A DNA stretch of 64,000 bases from Plesiocystis pacifica SIR-1. Lineage in GTDB: Bacteria > Myxococcota_A > Polyangia > Nannocystales > Nannocystaceae. A program made the translations under genes and the position numbers. The stretch lies in assembly GCF_000170895.1 (NCBI RefSeq), contig NZ_ABCS01000037.1, forward strand, positions 1 through 64,000, read 5' to 3'. The notes beneath the pieces are model-generated. The model was not told where the DNA came from and did not search any database. It was given only the letters and a program-made list of their open reading frames with translations. Positions 1 to 7,727 of the stretch are shown here, piece by piece. Each line of letters starts with the position of its first letter. The first letter of the stretch is position 1.

Positions 1-2
1 CG

Positions 3-356
3 GCGCTGGCGCCCTACCGCAACACCGAGGTCCTGCGCCGCGGCAAGGTCACCCCCTACGACGTCTTCAACCCCTGGCGCGCGACGGTCTTCTTTGTCGA
101 CTACGTCCATCGCCTGGTCCAGCGCGCGAGCTTCCGCGAGCTCCCGCCCGAGCATCAGACCGTGCTGGCGATCAAGCGCGGCATGGCCTCGCCCGCGCTG
201 ATCGGCGACTACGCCGAGGCCCAGGGCCGCTCGAAGGTCACCCGCAACAACGCCGAGAAGGCCGCCCTCGCCGTGGGCCTCGAGCTCTCGGTGCTCGACC
301 AGCGCATCCCCCTCGCGTGGCCGCGCTATCCCGGCGCGCTGGAGCTGGTCCCGTGA
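3..356 (+). CDS. C-terminal part of a gene cut by the left edge, unknown function
   Basis: An open frame runs from base 3 to the TGA at 354-356, so about 117 residues are visible and the start lies outside the window. The visible part is soluble-looking, with aromatic helices (FNPWRATVFFVDYVHRL) followed by a helix-rich stretch ending in PRYPGALELVP. The spacing of Trp, Tyr and Arg recalls the helical lobe of lysozyme-like or transglycosylase folds, but no catalytic motif can be identified, so the function is left open. Its stop overlaps the GTG start of the next gene (GTGA), which implies translational coupling in one operon. Confidence 0.6.
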   Translation, partial: ALAPYRNTEVLRRGKVTPYDVFNPWRATVFFVDYVHRLVQRASFRELPPEHQTVLAIKRGMASPALIGDYAEAQGRSKVTRNNAEKAALAVGLELSVLDQRIPLAWPRYPGALELVP

Positions 357-775
357 TCTGCCGGTCGACGATCCGCCGCTTCGACGGCGACGAGGGCCCG
401 TCCTTCCACACGGCCGTGCTGCCCCGGGACTCGAGCGCGCTGCGCTTTTTCTCGTGGGTGACCCTCAACAAGTCCACCGGGCGCTACGCGGGCAAGAACC
501 GCGCCCCGGCGGTGACGCTGGCGTGGATCCCCGCCGAGCGCATCGCCGACGAGAGCCCCGCCCCCGCCGAAGTCGACGCAGCCCTGGCCGACCCCGACCA
601 GATCCCGCTCGTCGTCCAGGCCCCCCGCCGCGTCCCCGTCGCCTACCGCAGCGACGCCGGGGCCGGCTTTCCCACCGTGAACATCAAGGGCCAGGCCATG
701 GCCCTCGCCGTGCGAGTTGGGCGCATCCTGCCCGGCACGCACGGCCAACTGACCTTTGGATGGAGGATCGGATGA
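353..775 (+). CDS. Hypothetical protein, 140 aa
   Basis: GTG start at 353, chosen because it overlaps the preceding TGA and because the first residues (VICRSTIRRF) begin a compact hydrophilic domain. An upstream in-frame ATG at 317 would lie inside the previous gene. No signal peptide or membrane segment is seen. The middle contains a Pro/Ala-rich stretch and the end has alternating hydrophobic residues (MALAVRVGRI) suggestive of beta strands. The stop overlaps the ATG of the next gene (ATGA), so three genes are coupled in a row. The family is not recognised. Confidence 0.65.
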   Translation: MICRSTIRRFDGDEGPSFHTAVLPRDSSALRFFSWVTLNKSTGRYAGKNRAPAVTLAWIPAERIADESPAPAEVDAALADPDQIPLVVQAPRRVPVAYRSDAGAGFPTVNIKGQAMALAVRVGRILPGTHGQLTFGWRIG

Positions 776-1629
776 CCGCGATGAAGACCGTGGGCATCGT
801 GGCGGCGACGGTCGCCGCGACGGCCCTGATCGGCGGGGGAGCCTACTGGTTCTACCGTCGCCGCCAAAAGAAGAAGGACGCCGAGGCCGAGGAAGCCGAG
901 GCCCCGGCCGACGCCGACGACGACGGCTCGGACCCCGTCACGCCCGAAGAGCGGCGCGCCCGGGGGCACTACGTCCCGCGCACCGAGATCGACGCGGACG
1001 TGATGAAGAAGTTCGAGGAGGCCTTCGGTGGCGGCTACGCCCCGCCCAAGGACGAGGTGATCGACCACCTGACCCAAGAGGACGTCGTGCTCTTCGGCGT
1101 CGAGTCCGAGCCCGTGCCCGGCTACCCGGAGACGCGCGAGGAGGTCCTCACCGCCAAGGTCCGCACGGTGGAGCGCTCGGTGGTCCGCGCCCGGGTCATC
1201 GGCCCCGTCGTGCACGCCGAGCACCACGGCTCCCACGCCGGTCACGGCTTCCGCGTGGGCGACATGGTCGAGGTGCCGCGGGGCGTGATCTTGCTGGCTG
1301 CGCGGCCCAAGCCCACCGAGGCCAAGGGCTACGACAGCCAGGGTAAGTCGGCGGCGACCTTCCAGCCGAGCCACAAGACCAAGAAGACCTACGAGATCCA
1401 CCCGGGCACGCCCTACGACCTCGTCATGCCCTACATCACCGAGGACATCGAGTGGTACGTGGATCGGGAGCTCGTGAAGTTCGAGCTGATCGGGACCAAG
1501 GGGCTGCACCAGCAGATCGTGTTCAGCGAGGGCAGCATGCGCGGCGGGGTCACGCTGCGGGCGCTGGATCGAGACCCGGAGACGGGGCTCGTGTTCGTGG
1601 CGCGCTGGGAGCTCGACATCCAGCCCTAG
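772..1629 (+). CDS. Single-pass membrane protein, 285 aa, unknown
   Basis: ATG at 772 sits in an ATGA overlap with the previous stop, which fixes this start over a longer upstream frame. Residues about 5-27 form one membrane helix (VGIVAATVAATALIGGGAYW) followed by a basic RRRQKKK stop-transfer and an acidic Ala/Glu/Asp linker. The remaining 230 residues are a soluble domain, presumably cytoplasmic by the positive-inside rule. That domain has Gly/His-rich and beta-rich segments (HAEHHGSHAGHGFRVGD). No known family recognised. It is the third coupled gene of the left operon. Confidence 0.7.
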   Translation: MTAMKTVGIVAATVAATALIGGGAYWFYRRRQKKKDAEAEEAEAPADADDDGSDPVTPEERRARGHYVPRTEIDADVMKKFEEAFGGGYAPPKDEVIDHLTQEDVVLFGVESEPVPGYPETREEVLTAKVRTVERSVVRARVIGPVVHAEHHGSHAGHGFRVGDMVEVPRGVILLAARPKPTEAKGYDSQGKSAATFQPSHKTKKTYEIHPGTPYDLVMPYITEDIEWYVDRELVKFELIGTKGLHQQIVFSEGSMRGGVTLRALDRDPETGLVFVARWELDIQP

Positions 1630-1667
1630 GGACCAGCGACGGCCCGCGTGTAGGGGCCGGGACAATC

Positions 1668-1676
1668 AGGAGGTGA
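1668..1676 (+). promoter_or_regulatory. Strong Shine-Dalgarno sequence
   Basis: AGGAGGTGA lies with six bases between AGGAGG and the ATG at 1680. It is a near-perfect anti-SD match, much stronger than in most genes of the window, and it fixes the start of the 1271-residue protein. Confidence 0.85.
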
Positions 1677-1679
1677 GTC

Positions 1680-4600
1680 ATGAAGATCGAGGCGCGTGAG
1701 CTTCGGGTCGCGGATGTCGTGCGCATCCCCGGAGATGGGGAGCGGGAGATTCGTGGGCTGAGGATGTTCTCTGACAAGGTGCAGGTCTGGTTTCGGCAGG
1801 CGGATGGGTCGACGCGGGAGAAGCCGGATGTGATCTGGGCGCCTGGGCGGGAGCTGGAGATCCAGCGGCCGGGGAGTCTGTTTGGGGAGCCGGAGGAGAC
1901 GAAGCCGGCGGAGCTGGTGGTGCGGTACAGCCTCGAGGGGGGTGTGCTGCTTTGCGGGGAGACCAAGGCGCACAAGGAGGCGATCAAGGCCTTGCGGTCG
2001 CCGTATCGGTTTCGGTTTTCGCGGAACTTGCCGGCGGGTTGTGCTTGGTACGCCCCGCGGACGCGAGGGAAGGCGCAGGCGCGGGAGAAGATTGAGGCCG
2101 TCGCGTCGCAGTTGCGGGCCAAGGGGGTCCCCGTCGTCGTAGAGTACAGCTCTACGGCGCCCGCAAAGGTCGACGCTGGGCTCGACGTCGCGGCGTTGGC
2201 CAAGTCGCATGGGATCAAGCCGGGTGATCGACATCCCGACTGGCCCAAGCTGCGCGCGGCCTTGGAGGACGCAGAGCGCAAGGGCCAGGGCGCCAAGCTT
2301 CGCGCGTGGCTCAACAAGCACCGCCTACTCCGGCCCGGAGAGGGGACAGAGGAGCTCGCCCGAGTTCGGGGCAAGCTCGCCTTCGAGGCCGGTAACTGGC
2401 CGCCAGCGCCTGAGCGTGGAGAGACCTACGGCCGCGCTGAGTTTGGTGGCGTGCTCCGAAGCATCGACCAGGATCCCCGGGTCCTCACGATCACCGAGTT
2501 CGCGCAGACGTGGAAGAACCAGCTCGAAGCGGTGACGAAGGGGCGAGGGAGTTTCTGGTTCCGGGACGCGACCCTCGACGCCAGGGTTCGAGACTCGCCC
2601 TGGCAAACGCGGCGCAGCTACGAGATGCGAGCCTTTGAGGGGCTGCTCGGCAAGAACGAGCCCGCGACGCCCGGGCTCGCCAAGAAGGCCCACGCCGAGG
2701 TTCTCGCGCGCCTCGAGGACTGGAACGAGCGGATGCGTCTGGCTCTACAACCAGAGCTCTACGACGGGTCGAAGCCGGCGGACCAGGTCTACACGCAGCT
2801 GTGCCGCATCGAGACCAACATCGCCCAGCGGGTGCTCGGCGATGTCTACGATGTCCGCTTCCCGGAGCGAGACGACGCATCGCGGCTGTGTACGGGCGTG
2901 CTGAGCCTCGACAAGCTCAACGCCAAGGCCGACGCTGACGAGCGCGAACGGGCCGAGCGAGAGGCTGCGCGGAAGGTCGCCCGCCAGGCCGACGCCCGCG
3001 CGCTGCTCGAGGTCGTGCGCGAGGCGAAGCGCAAGGGCGAGCTGACCGAGCGTCGCTTCAACCTCGCGTACTGGCGGCTGCATCCGAAGCTGAGCAACTA
3101 CGAGCGAGAGAGCCGACGGCTTAAGGTCTACTGGGTCCAGGGCTTCTCCTCCTCGCGCCGTGGCGTCGCTCCAGCCGGCCGCAAGACCAAGGTGAAGCTC
3201 CGCGGGCCCAAAGACCACGGCTTCTTCGCCGAGGGCGTCTACGCCGACGAGGGCGAGGCGATCGCCGCCGTCCTGGTCGACGTCAACAAAGCCGCCGGCG
3301 AGCTCGAGCCTCAGACCCCCAACAAACCAAAGACCCCGAAGCGCCCCCGAACGCCCAAGCGAGCAAAGACCATGGCCAAGACCACCGAGAGCAAGCTCCC
3401 CAAGCAGATCCAGGACATCAAGACCGCCTGGACGGCCTTCGAAGCCGAGCGCAAGAAGGGCCGCGTCACGGGCTGGAAGAACATCCCGGGCACGTCTTGC
3501 TTCACCCACGTCCACGACGACTCGCTGACGCTGTGCACCGCCTACCAGAGCAAGAGCATCGGCAGCTGCCCGCCCTCGCAAGAGGGCCTCAAGAGCCCCT
3601 CGCGGCAGTTCATGCTCTGCCACCCCGAGCACTCGCCGATGTTCTACCCGGGCAAGGCCGCGGGCATCGAGGCGGTCAAGGCCGAGGCCGACAACGCCGT
3701 CGCCCGTCGACGTAGCCGCAAGAAGACTTCGAAGCTCGACAAGCCGCCCAAGATCATCGACTTCGAGGACCAGCAACGCGCCCTCGAGGCCCTCGTGCCG
3801 ACGCGGGTGGTCTTCCGCGACAACGACCCCTTGTCGCCGATCGAGCTGTCCGTGGGCGTCCCCTGGGTCGAGCTCGAGGACGGCCGGCGACAAAGCGCGA
3901 CGACCTGGCGGGAGTCCAAGCTGCCCAAGGGCGCCAAGCTGGTTCCCCAGATCTTCCCGATCCAGGTGTCCTTCGATGAGCTCGTGGCCGAGCTCGGCAA
4001 GAAGTACCTCCGCTACGGGGGTCCGATCTCCCCCGAGACCCTGCGCAAGCTGACCAAGCTCGTCAACGAGGCCAGGCTCCGGCCTGCGCTGAAGAAGGCC
4101 AAGGTCACCCTCAACGACTACCGGACGAGCATCGTCGGCAACAAGAGCGTCTACTGGGTGCCGGGGCCCGACGGGGGCATCGCTGTGGGTCCGCTGACGG
4201 CCTCGGGAAATCCGGTCAAGAGCAAGAAGGTGCTCGAGGCCCTCGCCAAGCGGACGCAGTCCGGTCTCCCGCTACCCGAGCTGCCCAAGGACTGGAGTCT
4301 CGACGACACGATCGTCATCGCACTGCTCCGCAACGGCGTGCCGATGTGGGGCGCCTGGCGGCCGAGCACGCTCGAGTACCGCGTCAAGAACGGGGCCGGG
4401 GAGTGGAGCGAGACCAAGAGCATGCCCGCGACCTCGGAACGGGATCCCAAGAAGGGCTACACCGACTTCCCCAACGTCGCGACCTTCACGATCCGCAAGT
4501 TCCTCGACACAGCGCCCGCGGGTGTCCGCTACCGTGTCGCGGGGCCGTGGCTCGGATACCTCTACCCGACCGACTTCGGGACCAAGGTCCAGTTCGATCC

Positions 4601-5495
4601 ATCGACCGGCGGTGAACTCGATGTTGCGAAGCTCGAAGCCGAGTTCGCCGAGGTCACGGCGAAGGTCTCCAGCTACGGGCAGCCGACGGGCTCGGAGAAG
4701 GCCGCCGTGAGCCAGGCGAAGCGGCGCCTCACCTGGGCGGCGAAGCAGCTGAAGCAGGAGGAAAAGGCGACAAAACGGGCTGCGCGAGATGCGGAACGAG
4801 CAGCAAAGAAGGCGACCAAGAAGGATAAGAGCGTGAAGAAGAAGCCCCACAAGGATAAAGAGCGCGCCAATGAGGCCGCGGGAGCTGACTCCAAGCAGTC
4901 TGAACTAAAGGGACCAGGGAGGAGCGGTAAGGGAACTACAGAGTCTCATAAGAGGGCCTCGAAGAAAAAGACCGCGGCCAAGAAGAAGACCGCAGCCAAG
5001 AAGAAGACCGCAGCCAAGAAGAAGACCGCAGCCAAGAAGAAGACCGCGGCCAAGAAGAAGACCGCAGCCAAGAAGAAGACCGCAGCCAAGAAGAAGACCG
5101 CAGCCAAGAAGAAGACCGCAGCCAAGGCCTCATCACAACCGAGCCCGACAGCCTCGAGCAAGACGAACTCTCGCCGCCTCAAGTTCAACCGTCACGACGT
5201 CGTTCGGTTCCGCAAGCGCTCTCAGATCGCCGAGGGCCTCGGCCTCCGCCCCGACGCCCGCTACACGGTCGAGATGACAACCACCCACAACGAGCGCCCT
5301 GTGGTCGTCATCCGCTACGGAAGTGGCAAGCACTCGGTCCTGCTCAAGGTCCCCCCTGGCCACCTCGCCGTTGTCCAACGCCACGAGGAGATCCCCAGCG
5401 ACGTCCGAGCTTGCGCTGCCAAGCTCGCCAACTACAAGGGCCCGATCAACGCCAAGACCCGGCGCATCATGATCGAGCTCTCCAAGAGGTCGTGA
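1680..5495 (+). CDS. Large multidomain protein with histone-H1-like Lys/Ala repeat tail, 1271 aa
   Basis: The start is fixed by a strong SD. The N-terminal 60 residues look like a small beta-barrel (ELRVADVVRIPGDG). The next segment has FRFSRNLPAGCAWYAPR followed by basic helices, a pattern I associate only loosely with nucleic-acid-related phage or plasmid proteins. Long helical, Lys/Arg/Glu-rich regions follow, then a Cys/His-bearing section around residues 600-660 (CFTHVHDD, LCTAYQ, CPPSQEG, CHPEHSP) that could bind metal. Residues about 1095-1148 are nine KKKTAA units, like the C-terminal tails of bacterial histone H1-like proteins. A final domain of about 110 residues follows. Function unknown; DNA or RNA binding is an inference from the tail. 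Its TGA overlaps the ATG of the amidase gene. Confidence 0.75.
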   Translation: MKIEARELRVADVVRIPGDGEREIRGLRMFSDKVQVWFRQADGSTREKPDVIWAPGRELEIQRPGSLFGEPEETKPAELVVRYSLEGGVLLCGETKAHKEAIKALRSPYRFRFSRNLPAGCAWYAPRTRGKAQAREKIEAVASQLRAKGVPVVVEYSSTAPAKVDAGLDVAALAKSHGIKPGDRHPDWPKLRAALEDAERKGQGAKLRAWLNKHRLLRPGEGTEELARVRGKLAFEAGNWPPAPERGETYGRAEFGGVLRSIDQDPRVLTITEFAQTWKNQLEAVTKGRGSFWFRDATLDARVRDSPWQTRRSYEMRAFEGLLGKNEPATPGLAKKAHAEVLARLEDWNERMRLALQPELYDGSKPADQVYTQLCRIETNIAQRVLGDVYDVRFPERDDASRLCTGVLSLDKLNAKADADERERAEREAARKVARQADARALLEVVREAKRKGELTERRFNLAYWRLHPKLSNYERESRRLKVYWVQGFSSSRRGVAPAGRKTKVKLRGPKDHGFFAEGVYADEGEAIAAVLVDVNKAAGELEPQTPNKPKTPKRPRTPKRAKTMAKTTESKLPKQIQDIKTAWTAFEAERKKGRVTGWKNIPGTSCFTHVHDDSLTLCTAYQSKSIGSCPPSQEGLKSPSRQFMLCHPEHSPMFYPGKAAGIEAVKAEADNAVARRRSRKKTSKLDKPPKIIDFEDQQRALEALVPTRVVFRDNDPLSPIELSVGVPWVELEDGRRQSATTWRESKLPKGAKLVPQIFPIQVSFDELVAELGKKYLRYGGPISPETLRKLTKLVNEARLRPALKKAKVTLNDYRTSIVGNKSVYWVPGPDGGIAVGPLTASGNPVKSKKVLEALAKRTQSGLPLPELPKDWSLDDTIVIALLRNGVPMWGAWRPSTLEYRVKNGAGEWSETKSMPATSERDPKKGYTDFPNVATFTIRKFLDTAPAGVRYRVAGPWLGYLYPTDFGTKVQFDPSTGGELDVAKLEAEFAEVTAKVSSYGQPTGSEKAAVSQAKRRLTWAAKQLKQEEKATKRAARDAERAAKKATKKDKSVKKKPHKDKERANEAAGADSKQSELKGPGRSGKGTTESHKRASKKKTAAKKKTAAKKKTAAKKKTAAKKKTAAKKKTAAKKKTAAKKKTAAKKKTAAKASSQPSPTASSKTNSRRLKFNRHDVVRFRKRSQIAEGLGLRPDARYTVEMTTTHNERPVVVIRYGSGKHSVLLKVPPGHLAVVQRHEEIPSDVRACAAKLANYKGPINAKTRRIMIELSKRS
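4962..5123 (+). repeat. Nine tandem 18-bp units coding KKKTAA
   Basis: Nine in-frame 18-bp units, nearly identical apart from a few silent changes (gcg/gca, aaa/aag), encode (KKKTAA)9. The period is a multiple of three, so copy-number change would alter the length of the basic tail without breaking the frame. Confidence 0.95.
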
Positions 5496-6130
5496 TGAGC
5501 GCGCTCATCATCGGCCTCGCCCCCGTTGCAGTCTTCGGGGTGGCCGCGCTGTGGGTTCACGCGCGCTCGAATCGAGTCGAGATCGTCGACTTGACTGCCC
5601 TTGCGGCAGCGAGCAAGCGAGGCAAACGCAGCCGCACTGTCGACGCGGTTGTCCTCCACCAGATGTCCTTCTCCCGCGGTGATGACCTCCACCGCTACCT
5701 GAAGGTCACCGCGCACTTCATAATTGTCCCTAACGGCACGATCGGCCAGCTCCATCCCATGTCCGCTCGGCTCTCGGCGTCCGACGGCTTCAACAGTCGC
5801 TCCGTAGCGATAGAGTTCGCCGGCAACCTCCGCTCGGTCGACGGTGGCTGGTACCGACCCGAGGACTATGGCCGCGATGTCCTCACGGCCGCCCAAGTGC
5901 TCGCTGGGCGAGGCCTACTCCGCCAACTCCGCGCCGCAGGGATTCGCCACGTCTACGCCCACCGCCAGAGCTCGCCCAAGCGCGGCAACGACCCAGGGCC
6001 CGAGATCTGGTCCTCCGTCGGACAGTGGGGCGTCGACGTCCTCGGCCTCGACGACGGTGGCGATGGCTACGCGATCGCAGCAGGCAAGCCCATCCCCGAC
6101 ACCTGGCGTAGCTCCACGCTGACCCTATGA
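5495..6130 (+). CDS. Membrane-anchored N-acetylmuramoyl-L-alanine amidase-like protein
   Basis: ATG at 5495 overlaps the previous TGA (TGATG), giving 211 residues. Residues 3-21 form a membrane helix or uncleaved signal anchor. The rest matches the Amidase_2/PGRP fold: a first His in VVLHQMS, the strand HFIIVPNGTIGQLHP, then SVAIEFAGNL. The distal zinc ligands fit HRQSSPKRGNDPGP (His and the Asp of DPG). The expected reaction is cleavage of the amide between N-acetylmuramate and L-Ala in peptidoglycan. Its place behind the large basic protein could mean a phage-like lysis or envelope-remodelling unit, but no other phage gene is evident. Confidence 0.75.
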   Translation: MSALIIGLAPVAVFGVAALWVHARSNRVEIVDLTALAAASKRGKRSRTVDAVVLHQMSFSRGDDLHRYLKVTAHFIIVPNGTIGQLHPMSARLSASDGFNSRSVAIEFAGNLRSVDGGWYRPEDYGRDVLTAAQVLAGRGLLRQLRAAGIRHVYAHRQSSPKRGNDPGPEIWSSVGQWGVDVLGLDDGGDGYAIAAGKPIPDTWRSSTLTL

Positions 6131-6252
6131 GAGGCTCCAGCACCCTTCCCGAGTTCGCAAGACAGACGAGCTGGCAACCCGCCTCCCGATCGAGCAGTGA
6201 GACTCGACCCGTCGGGGCGTCGTTGAGCCGCAATTCTGAGATACTGGCGTCG

Positions 6253-6642
6253 ATGTCGACGCTACGGATCCGTGTCACCGGCCCGGGGGCCGATAAGCTG
6301 GCCAAGGAGTTGGCTGAGAGGTTTGCGGACAACTTCGGAGAAGAGGTTGTGCTCGCCCCCGAACACGCCGCCGCCCAGAATACGGTGCGTGGAGATCCTG
6401 TGGCGGTCGCGGCCCTGATCTTATCGATACCGGGAGCTGTCCTGGCGACGATCGATCTGGCTGAGCGCATGAAGGTCGCGGCGAAATGGCGCGCGCTTCA
6501 GGGGTGGGTACGAGGGAGGCTCGAGAGCGGCCAGGCTGTGGAGATCGATGGACTGGGCGTCGAGCCGAAGGCGTTGACAGAGGCTGAAGTGAGCGAGGTC
6601 GTCGACGCGGCCATCGAACTGAAGAAATCGGAGGTCCCGTGA
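6253..6642 (+). CDS. Small EACC1-like effector-associated protein
   Basis: ATG at 6253 gives 129 residues. An in-frame ATG at 6127 overlaps the amidase gene and would add 42 low-complexity residues, so it is disfavoured. The protein begins with a beta strand (STLRIRVTGPGADKL), has a hydrophobic helix (VAVAALILSIPGAVLATIDLAERM) and ends in a second small alpha/beta part. This architecture and its position directly before a CHAT protease and a STAND NTPase resemble the EACC1 (effector-associated constant component) proteins of bacterial ternary conflict systems. The match is by shape and context, not by a database hit. Its stop overlaps the GTG start of the CHAT gene. Confidence 0.5.
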   Translation: MSTLRIRVTGPGADKLAKELAERFADNFGEEVVLAPEHAAAQNTVRGDPVAVAALILSIPGAVLATIDLAERMKVAAKWRALQGWVRGRLESGQAVEIDGLGVEPKALTEAEVSEVVDAAIELKKSEVP

Positions 6643-7727
6643 GCCTCGCGCGACTGGTCTATGACGGGGCGAACCTGCGGTTGTTTGGTCCCCATGGAAG
6701 GGATACGGCCATCCCCTTCGACGGAGAGCGGCTCGAGGAGCTGTGCGAGTACACGACTCGCTACGAGCGCGCGACCAAGCGTAAGGACGCGGCTGCGTTA
6801 GTCGAACTTGGCCAGGCGCTGACTCAATGGCTGGATGGTGGGGGGCGGGCCTGGTCGGCGATCGTAGATGAGGCGGTCGCTCCTTTGGGCTTCGAGATCT
6901 CAGTCCCACGACGGAAAAGGAGCGATGGGCGACGGGCACTGCTCATGGCCCCCTGGGAGATCCTCGCGGATGATGTCGGACACCTCGCGCTGTTACCCGA
7001 TGTGGGGTTGATGGTCTGGCGTCGCTTGGGTGTAGTCTCTGAAACGACGAACGCGCCACCAGACGTGGCGCTCTCGGTCTTGTTCATGGCCGCGGACCCG
7101 ACGGGCCAGGTTCGCCTCGACTACGAGAGGGAAGAACAGGCGATCCTGAGCGCGACGAAGTCGCTGCACTTGGACCTGTTCGTAGAGGAGACTGGAACGG
7201 CCAGAGAGTTTGGGGAGCGGCTCTCACGGCTGCAGACGCCTGAGCAGTCCGTGAGCGTGGTGCACCTGTCGTGTCACGGTCTACTCGGTGAAGAGCCCGC
7301 GTTGTTACTGGAGAGCACCGAGGGCAACCCTGAGCGGTGTACCGCGAGAGACCTCATGCAAGCAGCTCCCGAGCTAAAGCGCGTGCCGCTCGCGTTTGTA
7401 TCGGCTTGCCTGACGGCGCAGGCAGGCGCAGGTGATGTGACGAGCCTCGCGGAGTCCCTGGTGAGCCAGGGCCTCGCAGCAGGGCTGGGTTGGGCGGGTT
7501 CGGTCTACGACAGCGAGGCGACGACTTTTGCCAGCAAGCTCTATCAACGTCTAGCCCAAGGGGGACGTCTCGAAGAAGCTGTGGGCTTCGCTCGAGTCGA
7601 ACTCTGCAAGGTGCGCCGAGAAGCGGGGAAAGAGTCCGCGCATTGGCACCTGGCCCGTTTATTGCTGGGGGCCGAGGGGGGGGTGTACTGGCCCGAGCAG
7701 ATGCACCGCGACGGTTGCGGCGCCTGA
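6639..7727 (+). CDS. CHAT-domain (caspase-fold) protease, probably 5' half of a CHAT-STAND-TPR protein
   Basis: GTG start at 6639 in a GTGA overlap; 362 residues. The CHAT cysteine-protease domain occupies about residues 100-350. The catalytic His is in VVHLSCHG (His213) and the catalytic Cys in AFVSACLTAQ (Cys257). SYSTEM role: CHAT domains act as caspase-like effectors in prokaryotic conflict or programmed-death systems. After HWHLARLLLGAEGG the frame reads 12 residues of junk-like sequence to a stop. The other frame continues smoothly into a STAND module beginning about 40 residues later, which is the usual layout of CHAT-STAND fusions. The two reading frames would join if one G were added to the G8 tract at 7676-7683. 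Confidence 0.85.
   Translation: MSLARLVYDGANLRLFGPHGRDTAIPFDGERLEELCEYTTRYERATKRKDAAALVELGQALTQWLDGGGRAWSAIVDEAVAPLGFEISVPRRKRSDGRRALLMAPWEILADDVGHLALLPDVGLMVWRRLGVVSETTNAPPDVALSVLFMAADPTGQVRLDYEREEQAILSATKSLHLDLFVEETGTAREFGERLSRLQTPEQSVSVVHLSCHGLLGEEPALLLESTEGNPERCTARDLMQAAPELKRVPLAFVSACLTAQAGAGDVTSLAESLVSQGLAAGLGWAGSVYDSEATTFASKLYQRLAQGGRLEEAVGFARVELCKVRREAGKESAHWHLARLLLGAEGGVYWPEQMHRDGCGA
7676..7683 (+). other. G8 tract at the CHAT/STAND frame junction
   Basis: Eight consecutive G residues sit exactly where the CHAT frame must change to the STAND frame. One extra G, or a -1 ribosomal slip, gives a continuous reading ...GAEGGGVLARADAPRR... into the NTPase. It may be an assembly error, a phase-variable tract or a programmed frameshift site. 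Confidence 0.7.

Noticed and set aside
4936..5188. Reverse-strand open frames with Leu/Arg/Ser or Ala/Val/Phe repeats
   Set aside because: They are complements of the KKKTAA-coding repeat and have no start signals.
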